In this document: in pieces, positions 53,346 through 64,000 of the stretch | Layout of the letters: each line of letters opens with the position of its first letter | Numbering within the stretch: position 1 is the first letter of the stretch | NCBI GenBank assembly: GCA_963575745.1 | Contig: CAUYUJ010001736.1 | Location: 70,167 to 134,166 of the forward strand | Source: Prorocentrum cordatum | Taxonomy: Eukaryota; Sar; Dinophyceae; Prorocentrales; Prorocentraceae | DNA length: 64,000 nt | Reading direction: 5' to 3' | Notes under the pieces: model-generated | The model's database searches: none | What the model saw: the letters and a program-made list of their open reading frames with translations, nothing else | Told to the model about the DNA's origin: nothing | Translations under genes and position numbers: made by a program

Positions 53346-53994
53346 ACAAACAAAAGAGAGCAGGCGACACCAGGAGGGGAGGGGGAGGTGGGAACGCAGG
53401 TAGGGAAAGCGGGTGATGGGAGAAGGGGAGGGTTCTTCTGGTTGGGGCCGCAACGAGCAACGCGTGCTTTCTCTTGGCTGTCCGGTCGGGCGGTCCGAAA
53501 GGGTCAGCCTCGAAGCAAAGGGGTCACGGTCAGGTTCGTGCCGTGCCACGGCGGAGCGCTGCAAGTGGCCCAGGATCGACCGCTCTCGAACGGTGGGCGC
53601 TCTCCGAGGGCGCAGGGCGCCCTCCAGGGCGCGACGCTGTGCGCGCTTCGCGGTTCGCGGTCCGGCTCCGACTCTTTCCGTCCTCCGTTTTTGCCCTCGG
53701 GGGCGGCGCCAGCGCGCGAGGTTGTTCTGCGCTTCGCGCAGCGCGAAGCGCGAAGCTGGGCGCCCTTGGGAAGGGGTGCCCGAGAAGCCAGGCCGCAGGC
53801 GCAGCAGACTCGCCCCCCCCCCCCCCCCCTCTTGCCGCAGGCCCGGGCTCCGCGCGCGCGCGCCTGGAGGCGAGCAGACGGGCCTGCCGAGATCTGGGCC
53901 ACTGCTCTACTCCTGTTCTGATTCTCCGACCCGCTCTGGCCTGGAGCGCCAGGACGAATTTCGAGCACCAGGAACGTGCCCAAACTGGACGGAT
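53346..53994. other. Unassigned GC-rich stretch with three open plus frames
   Basis: Openness in three frames at once points to composition, not coding. GCGCTTCGCGCAGCGCGAAGC at 53731-53751 is a small palindrome. No domain seen. Confidence 0.4.
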
Positions 53995-53997
53995 CTC

Positions 53998-54140
53998 ACG
54001 TGTCGGGCCCTTCGATGTGATACCAGGTCGGCTCTTCGCTAGCGTTTTGGGCAGACACTGTTTCGACACTTTTTCTGGGTGTTCGGACTTCTTTCTGGGA
54101 TGAAGTCTTCAAGTACGATGGGAACAACATAGAACTCACG
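53998..54140. repeat. Dispersed repeat L, copy 2
   Basis: Counterpart of 14005-14130. Confidence 0.65.
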
Positions 54141-54539
54141 ATTCGCGTCTGGTTTGTCCCACACGCCTCACCACCCACGACTTGCTCAGGCAGTCTATCT
54201 TGGCTGCCAGCAGGGGGCCGCTCCCGACAGGGAGTGGACGTCAGGTCGCTCGCCCACCCTTCGGGGGACGTCAGCTGCCCATCTCACGGATCCTGGCCGC
54301 AGTGCCCAGGAGCGGTCCTCACGACCTCCTGGCCTCGCCAGGGAGGTGTACTTGTAGGGCCACCCTTCGGATGAGGGTGGTGGGGGGGAGATGGGTGCAG
54401 GTTTGGGTTGGCGGTTGGCGCCGGATCGGATTCGCGATCTTTCAATCGATCGAATTTGATCACAGCATCTATCAATCGAATGACCTTCGGCCCATCCCGC
54501 CACAGTGCCTGGGTTGTGGGTTTGGCGCCTATTTTATGT
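54141..54539. other. Unassigned, no gene seen
   Basis: Nothing recognised. Confidence 0.4.
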
Positions 54540-54880
54540 TGGCAGTTTGGACGCCTCTTGGGGGCCGTTTGGGGGCCTCTTGGAGCTTCCGTTGGGGCTC
54601 TTGGGGTCCTCTTGGGGGCCTTTTGGGGGCCGCTTGGGGCCTCCTGGGCGCCTACTGGGGCCTCCTGGGGGCATCTTGGGGGCTTCTTGGAGGCCTCTTG
54701 GGGCCTCCTGGGCGCCTCCTGGGGCCTCCTGGGGGCCTCTTGGGGCGGAAGGCTCAGATCTTCTGTTCGTGTCCCCGCTTTTGGGCCCCTTTCGGGGCCG
54801 TCTTGAGGCTCTCTCGGCCCGTTTTGGGCGCCTCTTTGGCTGTTTTGGGATCCTCTTGGGCCGTTTTGGGGCCCTCTCGG
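54540..54880. repeat. TCTTGGGGCC-type low-complexity repeat, block 5
   Basis: GCCTCTTGGGGGCC / GCCTCCTGGG units; plus-frame translation GLLGASWGLLG-type. Confidence 0.9.
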
Positions 54881-55372
54881 ACGGGGCTGGGACGAGGTTA
54901 AATCCGTTCCAAAGCTCATCGAGAACAAAAGAACCCCTAATCCTAAGAATAGGATGCAGACGGGGCCTCAGTTAGGTCCCCGTCTTCGCAGTAGGGATGA
55001 TACATCTGGGCGGTTTGGCCTGACGCATTTGCATACAAGACCCCCTTATCCCTGATGTGTTCGGCCCTCCTAACGCAGGTCCCCTCCCAACTGGCGAGGG
55101 GTACTTTTATCGCTTACCACGAGCGTTCCGGAACGCTCTTGGAGCGTTCCGGAACGCTCCGAGAAGGCTGCGGCACCCGAGACATGCTCCAGAGCCGGCG
55201 GACCTCAGAGATTCTCGACCTCTCTTCCCTCGATTTTCTATCCTCGTCCTGGCTCGGTCCTATCCTCGATTTTCTATCCTCGATTTTTCTATCCTCTTCC
55301 CTCGATTTTCTATCCTCTTCCCTCGATTTTCTATCCTCGATGTTCTATCCTCGTCCTGGCTCGGTCTCGGCA
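54881..55372 (+). mobile_element. Introner-family element, copy 3, with nested repeat B
   Basis: The left part 54881-54927 (TCGGACGGGGCTGGGACGAGG, AATCCGTTCCAAAGCTC) and right part 55117-55372 (GAGCGTTCCGGAACGCTC, GAGAAGGCTGCGGCACCCGAG, TCCTCGTCCTGGCTCGGTC) match the intron at 27807-27986. Between them is a copy of repeat B (54928-55116). The right terminus is expanded into about six CCTCGATTTTCTATCCTCG-type units (55225-55360). Confidence 0.8.
54928..55116 (+). repeat. Dispersed repeat B, copy 4, nested
   Basis: AACCCCTAATCC, CGTCTTCGCAGTAGGGATGA, CTGGGCGGTTTGGC and TATCCCTGATGTGTTCGGCC blocks as in 28866-29035, interrupting an introner-family element. Confidence 0.75.
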
Positions 55373-55399
55373 CTCGGCGGGCGCGCGCGCGCAGGCCGA

Positions 55400-55500
55400 C
55401 GCCGAGAAGAGGGCCCTGGAGGGGAGGGGCATGGCGCTGAAGCGCGAGGCGCTGGCACAGGCCGCCCCTCTGGAGCCCGGGAGAGGTCCCGGGAGTGTTG
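55400..55500 (+). CDS. Possible coding exon after the introner copy
   Basis: GCGCGCAG at 55388-55396 could serve as acceptor for an exon reading ADAEKRALEGRGMALKREAL then AQAAPLEPG, an amphipathic helix with coding-like composition. It is short, without a recognised family or a defined 3' end. Confidence 0.25.
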
Positions 55501-55729
55501 GTATGGGTATCTTTTTTGTATTTCCCCCAGGGGGGAGGAGGAGGAGGGGGAGGAGGGGGAGGAGGGGGAGCAGGAGGAGGAGGAATAATCTTAATATTCG
55601 TAATCATAAGAAGAAACAATTATCCCAGTGCGACCTTACCTAGGAGTTGGAGCCTCTAGGAAAGCAACATTAGTAGGAGCGGTAAGCGCCGTCCTCCTCG
55701 TTCTCCTCATCGTCGTAGTGGATGCTGTG

Positions 55730-55890
55730 CTGCGCTATGCTCTGCTCTGCTCTGCTCTGCTATGCTATGCTATGCTATGCTATGCTATGCTGCGCAATGC
55801 TATGCTGGGCTAGGCTAGGCTATGCTATGATCTGCTACGCTATGCTGCCCTATGCTATGCTGCGCAATGCTATGCTGGGCTAGGCTATGC
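55730..55890. repeat. (CTATG)n / (CTCTG) pentanucleotide repeat
   Basis: CTATG/CTCTG units with GGGCTAGG interruptions; the CTATGCTGCGCAATGCTATG block occurs twice. Confidence 0.95.
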
Positions 55891-56109
55891 TTTTGCTTTG
55901 CCTTCGTTTTTGCCTTCACTTTAGCCTTTGCTTTTGCTTTTGCTTGGCACCCAGGGGGCGCAACTGGGGGAACCACGCGTTTGCTTTTACCTTTGTTGTT
56001 GCTTGTGCTTGGCTCCCAGGGGACCGGGGGAACCGCCTGGGGCGATTTACACTGTCCGGCCCCTTTAAGCCAACAGAGTAAGAACCCTTCTAGGCAGAGC
56101 CTAGGTAGG

Positions 56110-56925
56110 GTATAAACATATTATGATAAATAATAATGAAATTACGGAGACAAGACCTACTAACAAAACGAATGTTGATACTACGATTACGATTGCAATT
56201 AATAATGCAAATCGGACGAATATTATTACGAATTATAGAAAAACAGAATACTAACACTATTCATACGACGACTGATAATAAGCAAAAGAGGAATACTACG
56301 AATGATCAGAAGCATACTCATACTACTAATAGTACTGAAACGAAGACAAAGACTATTGTGACTACTACTATTAGTAATAGCATGAAGAACGTTACTACTA
56401 CTACTGCTGCTACTCATAATAGGGATGTTAATCATACGAATGAAACGACTAATAGGACGACACATCAACACACTACTTTTATTATTACTACTAATACACT
56501 AGGAACAATACCCATACCCATACTCCTATTAGTAAGACTAAACATCAGAACAGTAACAATGATCATACTACTACTACGACTAATAAACTCATTAATGATA
56601 CGAATATTCATATTGATATTAATACAGATGATGCTAACAAACAAAGCTACGACGAATAATACTATTAATATTACGAACAGGAAGAAAAAGAAGAACACGA
56701 CTAATCATAATATCAGTAATAATAGTATTAATGATAGTAATACGAATATGAATAGTATTAAGCATAATACCAAGACTAGGAACAATAGCACTACGAATAA
56801 TATTCGCAAGAATAATGCTAACAAGTATAATAATGTTAATGCTGATAATAATATTACTACTGCTACTAATATTAATAATACTAATACTACTAATAGTATT
56901 ACTAAAAATAATAAGAAGAGGAGGA
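56110..56925. repeat. AT-rich degenerate TAC/AAT/ACT triplet island
   Basis: About 815 bp at roughly 30% GC inside GC-rich DNA, made of AAT, ACT, ACG, TAC and ATA triplets without an exact unit. Plus-strand translation is Asn/Thr/Ile-rich, with no stop between 56136 and 57016; the minus strand is also open in long stretches. The symmetry suggests a decayed triplet array, not a gene. A GGA tract closes it at 56925-56955. Confidence 0.7.
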
Positions 56926-56955
56926 GGAGAAGGAGGAGGAGGAGGAGGAGAAGAA

Positions 56956-57889
56956 CTACAAGGGGGATGAGGAAGAGGACGCGACGACCGTGGCTGATCA
57001 TCGCCTGGGCAGTGTAAAACTGAGAGGGGGGCAGACGGAGGGGGGACGAACGGGCATGGGACGGGGGCGAGGTGAGCTGCCCAGAAGGGCGGGCAGCCCA
57101 CGGACAGTCTCTGCATCCATGTCCTCTGTGTGCCTCGGGTCGTCGGACCTCCTCCCCAGGAGAGCCGAGACGCAGCGGGCATGACCGGCAGCCCTTGGCC
57201 TCGGGCGGGGCCACGGCCTCTGCCCGCTGTCCGCTGCACCCCTCGGGCTCGCGGCCTCCCCGCCCCAGCACTCCGGCACGCCGCGGGCAGGGGCCGACGC
57301 CCTGCATGCAACCAGAGGGGGCTGGGACGGCGCGCGCAGGGCATCGTCCGTTCGGTCTTCGGCGACGCGGGGCTGGACGCATCGCCCGCGGCCCAGGTGC
57401 AGTCCCGCGATCGGCTCCCCTCCCCCTCCCTCCCCCCTTCCCTCCCTGCTCCTCCTGGCCGCTCCTTCCTCCTCCTCTTCCCTCCCCTCCCTCCGCTCCC
57501 CTCCCCCTCTTCCCTCCCTCCTTTCCTCCCTCCCGTCCTCTTCTCCCTCCTTCCCCCCCCTCCTTTCACCCTCCTTTCCTCCCTCCTTTCCTCCCTCCCG
57601 TCCTCCTCTCCCTCCCCCTCCTCCCTAACCTGGCCGGCTGCGCCCGCGCTGCGCCCGTAGCTCTTCTCTGTCCAAGACTGTTTTATACGGTGTAGCGAAT
57701 CATGGAATCTCACAATGGGATAGAAACGCACATTGAGAAGCGTGCAGCGGTGCAGGCCCTGGCTAGTTGTTTTGATCAGGGAGGCGAGGGGGCATAACGT
57801 GGAACGGGGAAGCCGTCAAACCAAATGTTTGTGCTGGGTGGCCGCCATCTTTGCAATGGGGATGAGGACGGAGGAAGAAACGGAGGTTG
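56956..57889. other. Unassigned; CT-rich tract 57410-57630
   Basis: CCCTCC/TTCCTCCCTCC repeats at 57410-57630; otherwise GC-rich with no gene recognised. Confidence 0.45.
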
Positions 57890-58080
57890 ACGAGGAGGAG
57901 GAGGAGGAGAAGGAGGAGAACGAGGAACAGGATAACGAGGAGGTTGGGCAAGGACGAACAGAGGAATAGGATTGGGGAGGAAGGAGTCGACGACGACGAT
58001 GACGACGACGAGGACGACGACGACGACAAGGACGAGGCTGAGGAGGAGGAGGACGACGACGAGGACGAGGACGAGTCAAT
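57890..58080. repeat. GGA and GAC microsatellites
   Basis: GGA/GAA 57890-57970, GAC/GAG 57985-58075. Confidence 0.95.
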
Positions 58081-58109
58081 CATGAAAGTTTCCGCGTAGC
58101 TTTTGTTTC

Positions 58110-58620
58110 GCGAGCCTCTGGGAAGTCTCTCGGAGCCCTCTTGGCTCTCTTGGGGCTCTCCTGGGGGCCCTGGGGGGCCTCTTGGCCATCTTAGGCTCCA
58201 TGGTTTAAAATAGCGAGGCTCCCTGAAACTAGAGGCCGAGCATTTGCGTCTTGGAGCCCTCTTGGGAATTCTTGGGGAGCTCCTTGCTACTCTCGGGGCC
58301 CTCTAGAGCCTCTCTTGTGGCTCTCTTGGGCCCCCTCGGAGACATCTTGAGGCCTCGGACTGCAGTCGGAAGCGAAACAGCGATAATGCAACCTACATCG
58401 AGTTCCATTTGGCTTTTGAAGGATTTGGGCCTCTGGGGGGACCTGTTTGGGGGGTTCTGTGGCCACTTGAGCCCGTCTTGGAGCGGTCTTGAATCCTTTT
58501 GGAACCTCAGATGCCATCGTGAGCCACCATCTTTGGATATCATGAATTATCTTGGATGCCATCTTGGGCTCTCTGAGACCCTATTGGAGCCATTTTGGGC
58601 TCTCTTGGACACTCCAACGA
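58110..58620. repeat. TCTTGGGGCC-type low-complexity repeat, block 6
   Basis: CTCTTGGGGCTC / GCCATCTTGGGC units, interrupted at 58350-58430 by unique sequence. Confidence 0.8.
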
Positions 58621-58799
58621 TCCGCGCCCCCCCCCGTTCAGAGCCAGGAGAGGGTGTAGGGCAAGCTAGATGCGCTCGCGCCTCATTTGACATCCTATCC
58701 CTCCCTCCCTCCCTTTCTCAATCCGCGGACGCGTGTCATGCCATGGCCGACCTGCCGACCACTTCGTGTTATGCGCACTCGGGAACTGGAGCTGCGCGC

Positions 58800-58850
58800 A
58801 CAGGAGGAGGAGGAGGAGGAGGAGGAGGAGGAGGAGGAGGAGGAGGTGGC
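58800..58850. repeat. (GGA)n microsatellite
   Basis: GGA array. Confidence 0.97.
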
Positions 58851-58984
58851 GGGGGAGCAGGAGAATGAGCCGTAGGAGATGAATGAGGATGACGAACAGC
58901 AGCAGCAGGAACTACAGCGGAACGATCGGGAGGGAGAGGAGGACCAGGGGACGGCGGAGGAGGGGAAATGAGGGGGGCGACCAT

Positions 58985-59185
58985 GATGAATGAAGATTCG
59001 GATTCAGAAAAGCGGCCCACGCTGGGGCGAGACGAACAGGAAGGGAAATGATGGGGGAGACCACAATCAAGACTTAGATCCAGAAAAGTGGCCCGCGCTT
59101 GGGCGAGAGCGCCATTCTGAACGACGGGAGCATTTAGCTGATCCGAAAATGAGGCCTACGCTGCAGCGGGAACAACATTTCGAAA
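58985..59185. repeat. About 70-bp tandem repeat, three diverged units
   Basis: GAAAAG(C/T)GGCCC(A/G)CGCT(G/T)GGGCGAGA at about 59007 and 59083 and a weaker GAAAATGAGGCCTACGCTGC at 59144. Confidence 0.7.
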
Positions 59186-59339
59186 CACCGGGGAATTATT
59201 GGATAGTACAAGCCATGATACAACTCAACGTTTGAAATCCTGTGTAAACACAGCGCGCGGAGGTGGCGGGAGATCTGCCGGACAAGTTCAGGGGAGGAGG
59301 GGGAGTAGTATTCATGCGGTTATGCTGTTTAATCATGGA

Positions 59340-59460
59340 GGGGCACCCCCTTCCCCGAATCGGGGACGGCAGGGTTTTGGAAGCGGGAGTACACAGTCTC
59401 GTCATACCACCTCCGCCCAGGGGGCTGGTGGGATTGGCGATTGGGCCTACTCGTGGGCAC
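59340..59460. repeat. Dispersed repeat P, copy 2
   Basis: Right-end block shared with 53240-53275; left part has CCCCTTCCCCGAATCGGGG. Confidence 0.55.
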
Positions 59461-59587
59461 CGTTACCATCGAGATTATTTGACCGCCCTTTTCAAAATTT
59501 CTAGAGGCAGACAGCCATGTTGTATTTCTCCCCCGTTTTTGTTCCAGTCGCCATCCTACATTAGGAGGCGGTTATCCTCGTGATCTT

Positions 59588-59690
59588 CCTAGTCCTAGTT
59601 CTAGTCCTGGTCCTAGCCCTAGCCCTAGTCCTAGTCCTAGTCCTAGTCCGGGTCCTAGTCCTAGTCCTAGTCCTAGTCCTAGTCCTAGTC
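59588..59690. repeat. (CCTAGT)n hexanucleotide repeat
   Basis: About 16 CCTAGT units with GGT and CC variants. It differs from the TTTAGGG-type telomere repeat expected in dinoflagellates. Confidence 0.95.
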
Positions 59691-60851
59691 TTCTCCCGCC
59701 TGCCGGAGGAGGCGCAGGAGGCGCAGGAGGGAGCGGGGGAGGATCAGTACGAGGAGGAGCAGGACATGAGGAGCGAGAGGCCCAGTCGTCGGACAAAGAG
59801 GCCTCCGAGCTTCCGACAAGCGCCAAAAGAGGAAGTCGTGCCCCTCCGCAACGATGGCGAACAGTTTCAGAACGGAGGTCGATTTTCTTGACGCCTCGCG
59901 TTTACCCACCTGCCCATCCAGGAACGATGCCCAGGCGGGTTGCCTTGATGTGGGAAGAGTCGGATCAATCAGTGGGACTATGGGGGGGATGGGGTTGCAG
60001 CCCGACCGAAGCTCAGGATCAGCCCGAGCAGGTCCAGATATCAGCTAGAACTGCCTTAGCTTATCTTTCGAGATGGGAGCCTCTTAGTAGCTAAATTGTG
60101 CCATCTTAGGGTTCTCTTTGGGTGCCCTTGGGGTTCTTTGGGGAGCCTAGGGGGCCCCCGTGTAACCATATTCGGGGAAGTCAATCTTAGAAGGTGGTGG
60201 CCTAACAGCGTCGCCCCTCTGGAGCCCTGAACATCGCCTCTTTGGGCTTTATTTCCTTGCGTGTTAGAAGGGCGCTTGCCGTTGGGAGCATCCTTTCGAT
60301 CCCTCCCTCGGGTGCGCTTGCTGCAGGCCGCGCTCGTCGGGGTGCTCCTTGAGAGGGTGGCTCTTTTCTGCCCCCCTGCAAGAGCAGGGGAGCCACGACG
60401 TGCGTGGAGATGTCATGGCCCTGGCCATGATGTTCGGCCCCTCAGTCATCCCCCCCCCCCCTCCGGGCCGCCCCCGAGGAGAGCGATCCCCAGACTGCCC
60501 CCCATTGCCCCCGGGCGAGGGGGGCGTGCGCCCCAGTCCACGAGCCTCGTCCCCCTCGTCCTCCTTCTCCTGGCCCTCTTTTCCTTTTTCTTCCTCCTCC
60601 TCCTCGCCCTTTTCTTCTCTTCTCTTCCTCTGTCCCACTTTTCCCCTGGGACCCTCGTCCCAGGGACCCCGGGGACCTCCAGGGATCTTCCCTCCCTTCC
60701 GTTCCCCCTTTACCCCGCTTCGTGCTTCAGCCCGTGCGTTCGTGCCCGCAGCCTTTGGCTTAGAGACATGATGGTGTCTAGAGAAGGAGTCCCCCGCTCG
60801 CCCTTTTCAGATCCCGCCCTTCTCCGAGTTCTGCCTCGACAGGCTGGGACA
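59691..60851. other. Unassigned; short TCTTGG block 60100-60165; CT-rich 60560-60640
   Basis: No gene recognised before the Gag-like region. Confidence 0.4.
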
Positions 60852-63800
60852 ATGGTAAGCGGAGCGGAGGTTGAGGGGCAGATGGGTGACCTGTCCTCGG
60901 GCACGCCAGGTCCAGAACAACCCAGACCCCGTGAAGAGCTGGAGCAGATAATCGCGGATCTAGACGCAATATTGCTACAGAGTGAACGAGAGGACCGCTC
61001 TCATCCGACGCCAGCCCCCGCCGAGACCTCAGGCCAGGACTGGCGGGGATGGGACTGGACAGGCTGGGACGACAGAGTATGGCAATACGCAGACTGGTAT
61101 TATGGTCCCGCGATGGCCGATTGGATGGACCAGCAGGGGTGGTGGTCCGGGGGCAATCGACAGGCCAATGCGAACAGGGACGTCGGAGCTCCACCTGTAT
61201 GGCTAGGATTGATTTGAGCATCTGGATTTGTTCCGTTCCAATTTAAAGGCGTGGTCGGCGAAGACGGGCTGCGCTAGAGGAATTCCAGCGGGCAAGGTTC
61301 CAGAGACGCTTCCCGTGGACATGCAGATGAAGTTCAGAATGGTTCGGTTTTCTCCAGGTGACGACGATGGTTTTTCAAGATTGCTAGATCATTTGTCGGT
61401 TTTGAACGGCGAGCGTCCCGAAGACAAAGAGCGCGAGGCGCAGAACATGGCACTCTTTCGACTATGCAATTCGTCGAGGTGAAGCTCTCACGGACTACGT
61501 GCTGCGTCGGGGCGCTCAAGTGAGCGAGGCCGAGACCTATGGACTTCAGCTGCCCGACGCGATCAAGGCCAGATATCTCGAGGAGGGTGCCAACCTGACG
61601 CCTCGACATAAGATCAACCTGAGGACACTCGTGAGCGGAAAGAAGGATTTGGCCTCCATTCGTCAGGGTCTTCTTCTGCTCGACGTCAGGGAACGTGGCG
61701 TGCTTCCGGGGGCAGGCGTTGCGCCAGGACAAGTGAATTCCAAGAGCTACGTGAGCGAGAAGACCGACAACCACGTCCAAGAGGACGCCGACGTGGGAAT
61801 GCCTGAGCCGCCGGATCCCCATACCTCATTCTACGCCAACTCCGACGACTCCTTCGAGCTGCCAGAGGAGGATGCGGCGGGGTTCCTGGAGGCCCTAGAC
61901 GAGGGGGGTTCAGACGAGCACGACCTGATGCCCGTGCTGGCGGCTATTATTGAGGAGAAGTCCGGCAAGCAGAAGAGAAGGACGTGGGCGGACGCTCGAC
62001 AGCAGAAGGCCGCCAGACGCGTCGATCGGGACTTCTTTGACCGGAAGAGAGCTCCCGGCCAGGCTATCGCAGGATCACTTCGGCGGACTTGAAGAAAAAG
62101 ACGAGGTGTGCGAACTGTGGAGACCGCGGCCACTGGGCCGAGAATTGCCGCGAGCCTTACAAGTCCAAATGAGATCGACTTGTGGAGGAACGACGCAGGT
62201 CGACGGCCACGAAGGGATCATCGGGCATGTGGACCAGCTACACGTTCCTGAGCAACGGTGGCGATCCTTCCTTCCTAGCCGACGAGATGGCCGACGGAGA
62301 AGAGTTCCCTGATATCGAGTCGTACTATTCCTTGGACCAGCGGGTGGATTTGATTCGCCGCGAGAAGGAGAGGCCGTCCCTGAGTCTGGAGAACATGCAG
62401 GATCACGGATTGGTCGTCACCGCGGCCGGGCAGGCACTGATAGGCAAGATCGACCTCGTCAACCTCCAGAAGGCCTTCCGCGACCAGGGCCACCATGTGC
62501 ACGAGGACTGGTCCCCGATCGTCGGCATGGCCGCGTCCGTCATCGGTGGGGGAGCCTTTCCCATCGGCAAGGCGTGGGTGTCGTGCACGTTGGCATGTTG
62601 TGGATTCATTGAATTTCTGGTTATCGATCGACGCTGCCCCACTGCTCCCCGCCAAGTTTCTGGAGTTGATCGGGGCCAACGTCGACCTGCGGAAGAACGA
62701 GATGATGGTCGACGACGTGGGCAAGCGGGTCAGTTGGACACTCTTCAGGCACCCCTCGGGCCACCGGTCGGTGTCGCTGATTCACTCGGCTGCCGAGCAT
62801 TTCCAGGTCTCCGACACCGTGAAGGCCGCAGCGCCGGCCGCTTGCTTCGATTGCGACCTCGAGGGCCGGGCGGCGGGGGGCCCTGAGGGGATCGGCGGGA
62901 GTTTTGCAGTCGAGACCTTTCGTAGTGCAAGTCAGTCCCTCTCCGCTCCTCCTGCTTCGATTTTGAGGTCCACTGGGGCTCTCCAAGTCGGGGGCTCCGA
63001 TGGATTTCAAAGGAAGGACAAAGGCGGATCCGTGGTCAGCTGGGCTCGAGGAGGGAGGCCACTGAGAACCCGAATAGTGAGTTTCGGCTAGCGGATGAGT
63101 GACTGCGCCGAAGGGCGCCCGCAAGGGCGCTCCGAAGCAGAGGGGGGGCAGGACCGTGCTGACCATCCACGAGAGAGACGCGGACATGGAGGAGGAGGAG
63201 ACGGGCTGGGAGGAGCTGTCCGAATCAGTTGTCGAGATGCTGGAGAGCGAGGCGATGACGTCTCAGGAGAGGGGCCCCTTTCTCGCTGGCAGCTTTCGTC
63301 TGTCGAAGCCTCTCCACCAGTGGCGTCGCTTCTTTCTCGAGCTGATCAGGCTGGGCGTCGTTGCTGCAGATGCGCCACCTGACCACGTCGATGCAGGGCT
63401 CATTCTCGAGGGCTCACTCCCGGGGGGGCTGCCCGCGTCCGCCATGGTGCGTTTGAAAGAGGTCGAACCCGACGAGCGTTTGCGAACGCTGCAGGGCACG
63501 CGGTCTCCGACTGTCGCTGCGGGACAAGACGGCGGAGGAGGTCTTCGAGGCCAAGGAGAAGCAGAAGGCGGACAAGGAAGCCGGCTAGCATGATCGACAG
63601 CAGGAGAGGGCCAGAGCGGAGGAGATGATGAATAACTACGTCGAGAGCGGCGGCCAGGTCTTACCACCCGATTCCTGGGGCCCCGCCCGAGGGCCAGTCC
63701 CCTTTCGTCGAATGGTCTCGGAGGGCGCCTCGGGGGCTCTGATCTTGTCCGCGGGAACCCCGCCGGTACCGCGCAATCTATGCGGTCTGGAGGAGGAGGG

Positions 63801-64000
63801 CCACGTGTAGTGCAAGTCTTGTCCGCCGCCTCATTCAAGAGGCCAGGCGGGCGGACCGACGCCGAAGCACAAGCCTACCAGGGCCATGCCGATCACCGAG
63901 ATGCAGACGGCCCCAGTGGCAGGATAACGTCAGGATGAGCCTGATCAATGGATGCATGGTCGAGGAGCGCGCAGCGAGGCCGAGCGCGCCCCTCCCGCGA
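60852..64000 (+). mobile_element. Second decayed retroelement: Gag, CCHC knuckle, protease-like region; runs off the window
   Basis: The ATG at 60852 opens a Gag-like region (EELEQIIADLDAILLQSE, then a Trp-rich stretch WDWTGWDDRVWQYADWYYG) ending at TGA 61215. Continuation pieces are in other frames: FSRLLDHLSVLNGERPEDKE to about 61455, then DYAIRRGEALTDYVLRRGA through LEEGANLTPRHKINLRTL to TGA 62090, then a canonical knuckle (C-x2-C-x4-H-x4-C, 62107-62148) and TGA at 62170. A protease-like region follows: GLVVTAAGQALIGK, which lacks the catalytic Asp-Thr/Ser-Gly, and after a frame change near 62620 PLLPAKFLELIGANVDL then SGHRSVSLI. Further fragments reach 63590 (TAG after KEAG) and beyond. 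At least four frame changes: a dead copy. Integrase and reverse transcriptase, if present, lie beyond 64000. Gag style matches dinoflagellate copia-like elements by recall; family uncertain. Confidence 0.75.
62107..62148 (+). other. CCHC zinc knuckle of the second retroelement
   Basis: CANCGDRGHWAENC: Cys 62107 and 62116, His 62131, Cys 62146; canonical spacing, preceded by a basic KKKTR. Nucleic-acid-binding part of Gag. Confidence 0.9.

Noticed and set aside
53412-54103. Three overlapping plus-strand open frames of about 210 codons
   Set aside because: Simultaneous openness reflects GC content; no frame has a recognisable domain.
55628-55813. Small hydrophobic protein (VLLVLLIVVV segment)
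   Set aside because: The hydrophobic stretch is encoded by CTCCTCGTTCTCCTC low-complexity DNA running into a CTATG pentanucleotide repeat.
58563-58585. GAGCCATTTTGGGCTCTCTTGG as another spliced-leader remnant
   Set aside because: It has an extra G and lies inside the TCTTGG-type low-complexity repeat, which produces such strings by itself. Similar partial hits at 21625 and 32630 lack the GGCTCAAG end.
59588-59690. Internal telomere-like repeat
   Set aside because: The CCTAGT unit differs from the TTTAGGG type expected in dinoflagellates.

Overview
The window looks like nuclear DNA of a dinoflagellate. The strongest sign is remnants of the dinoflagellate trans-spliced leader (consensus CCGTAGCCATTTTGGCTCAAG, from memory) upstream of two separate genes: three tandem 15-nt remnants at 27072-27116 and one long remnant at 35645-35665. 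Supporting signs are GC-rich coding DNA, very dense microsatellites (GGA, CTC, GAT, AGT, GA, GT), decayed Ty1/copia elements, a non-canonical GA-AG intron made by an inserted terminal-inverted-repeat element, and very low gene density. Prorocentrum, Polarella or a symbiodiniacean would all fit; the sequence alone does not settle the species.

Layout. 0-27 kb is almost gene-free. It holds microsatellites, several families of short terminal-inverted-repeat (MITE-like) elements, tandem satellites (about 150 bp at 5.9 kb, 41 bp at 8.7 kb, about 84 bp at 22.6 kb, 73-90 bp at 26.5 kb), a 0.9-kb direct duplication at 6.8-8.55 kb, and a decayed 3' end of a LINE with a restriction-like endonuclease (15.84-16.52 kb). 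27.07-28.4 kb holds a PAS-like gene with leader remnants and an introner-type intron. 28.4-35.6 kb is repeats again, including a 157-bp foldback at 31.3 kb, a 73-bp satellite at 33.5 kb and a 1.3-kb palindrome of 51-bp satellite arms at 34.2-35.56 kb.

35.6-37.5 kb holds a secreted FG-GAP beta-propeller gene with a signal peptide and a leader remnant. It is followed by a truncated, frameshifted Ty1/copia element (about 37.5-44.26 kb). Its order is Gag, zinc knuckle, protease, an FGKY-type domain, a DNA-methyltransferase-like domain, HHCC/DDE integrase and part of the reverse transcriptase. A second DNA-methyltransferase fragment (C-terminal motifs) lies at 44.76-45.12 kb. 46.49-50.22 kb is an unrecognised long coding region, or two, broken by a frameshift, a stop codon and a GGA microsatellite.

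50.2-60.8 kb is repeats: further introner-family and MITE copies, TCTTGGGGCC-type low-complexity DNA and an AT-rich triplet island at 56.1 kb. 60.85-64 kb is a second decayed retroelement (Gag with a canonical CCHC knuckle, protease-like region) that runs off the window end. There is no operon logic. The genes are isolated, and the traces of mRNA recycling, retrotransposition and element-driven intron gain are the connecting theme.
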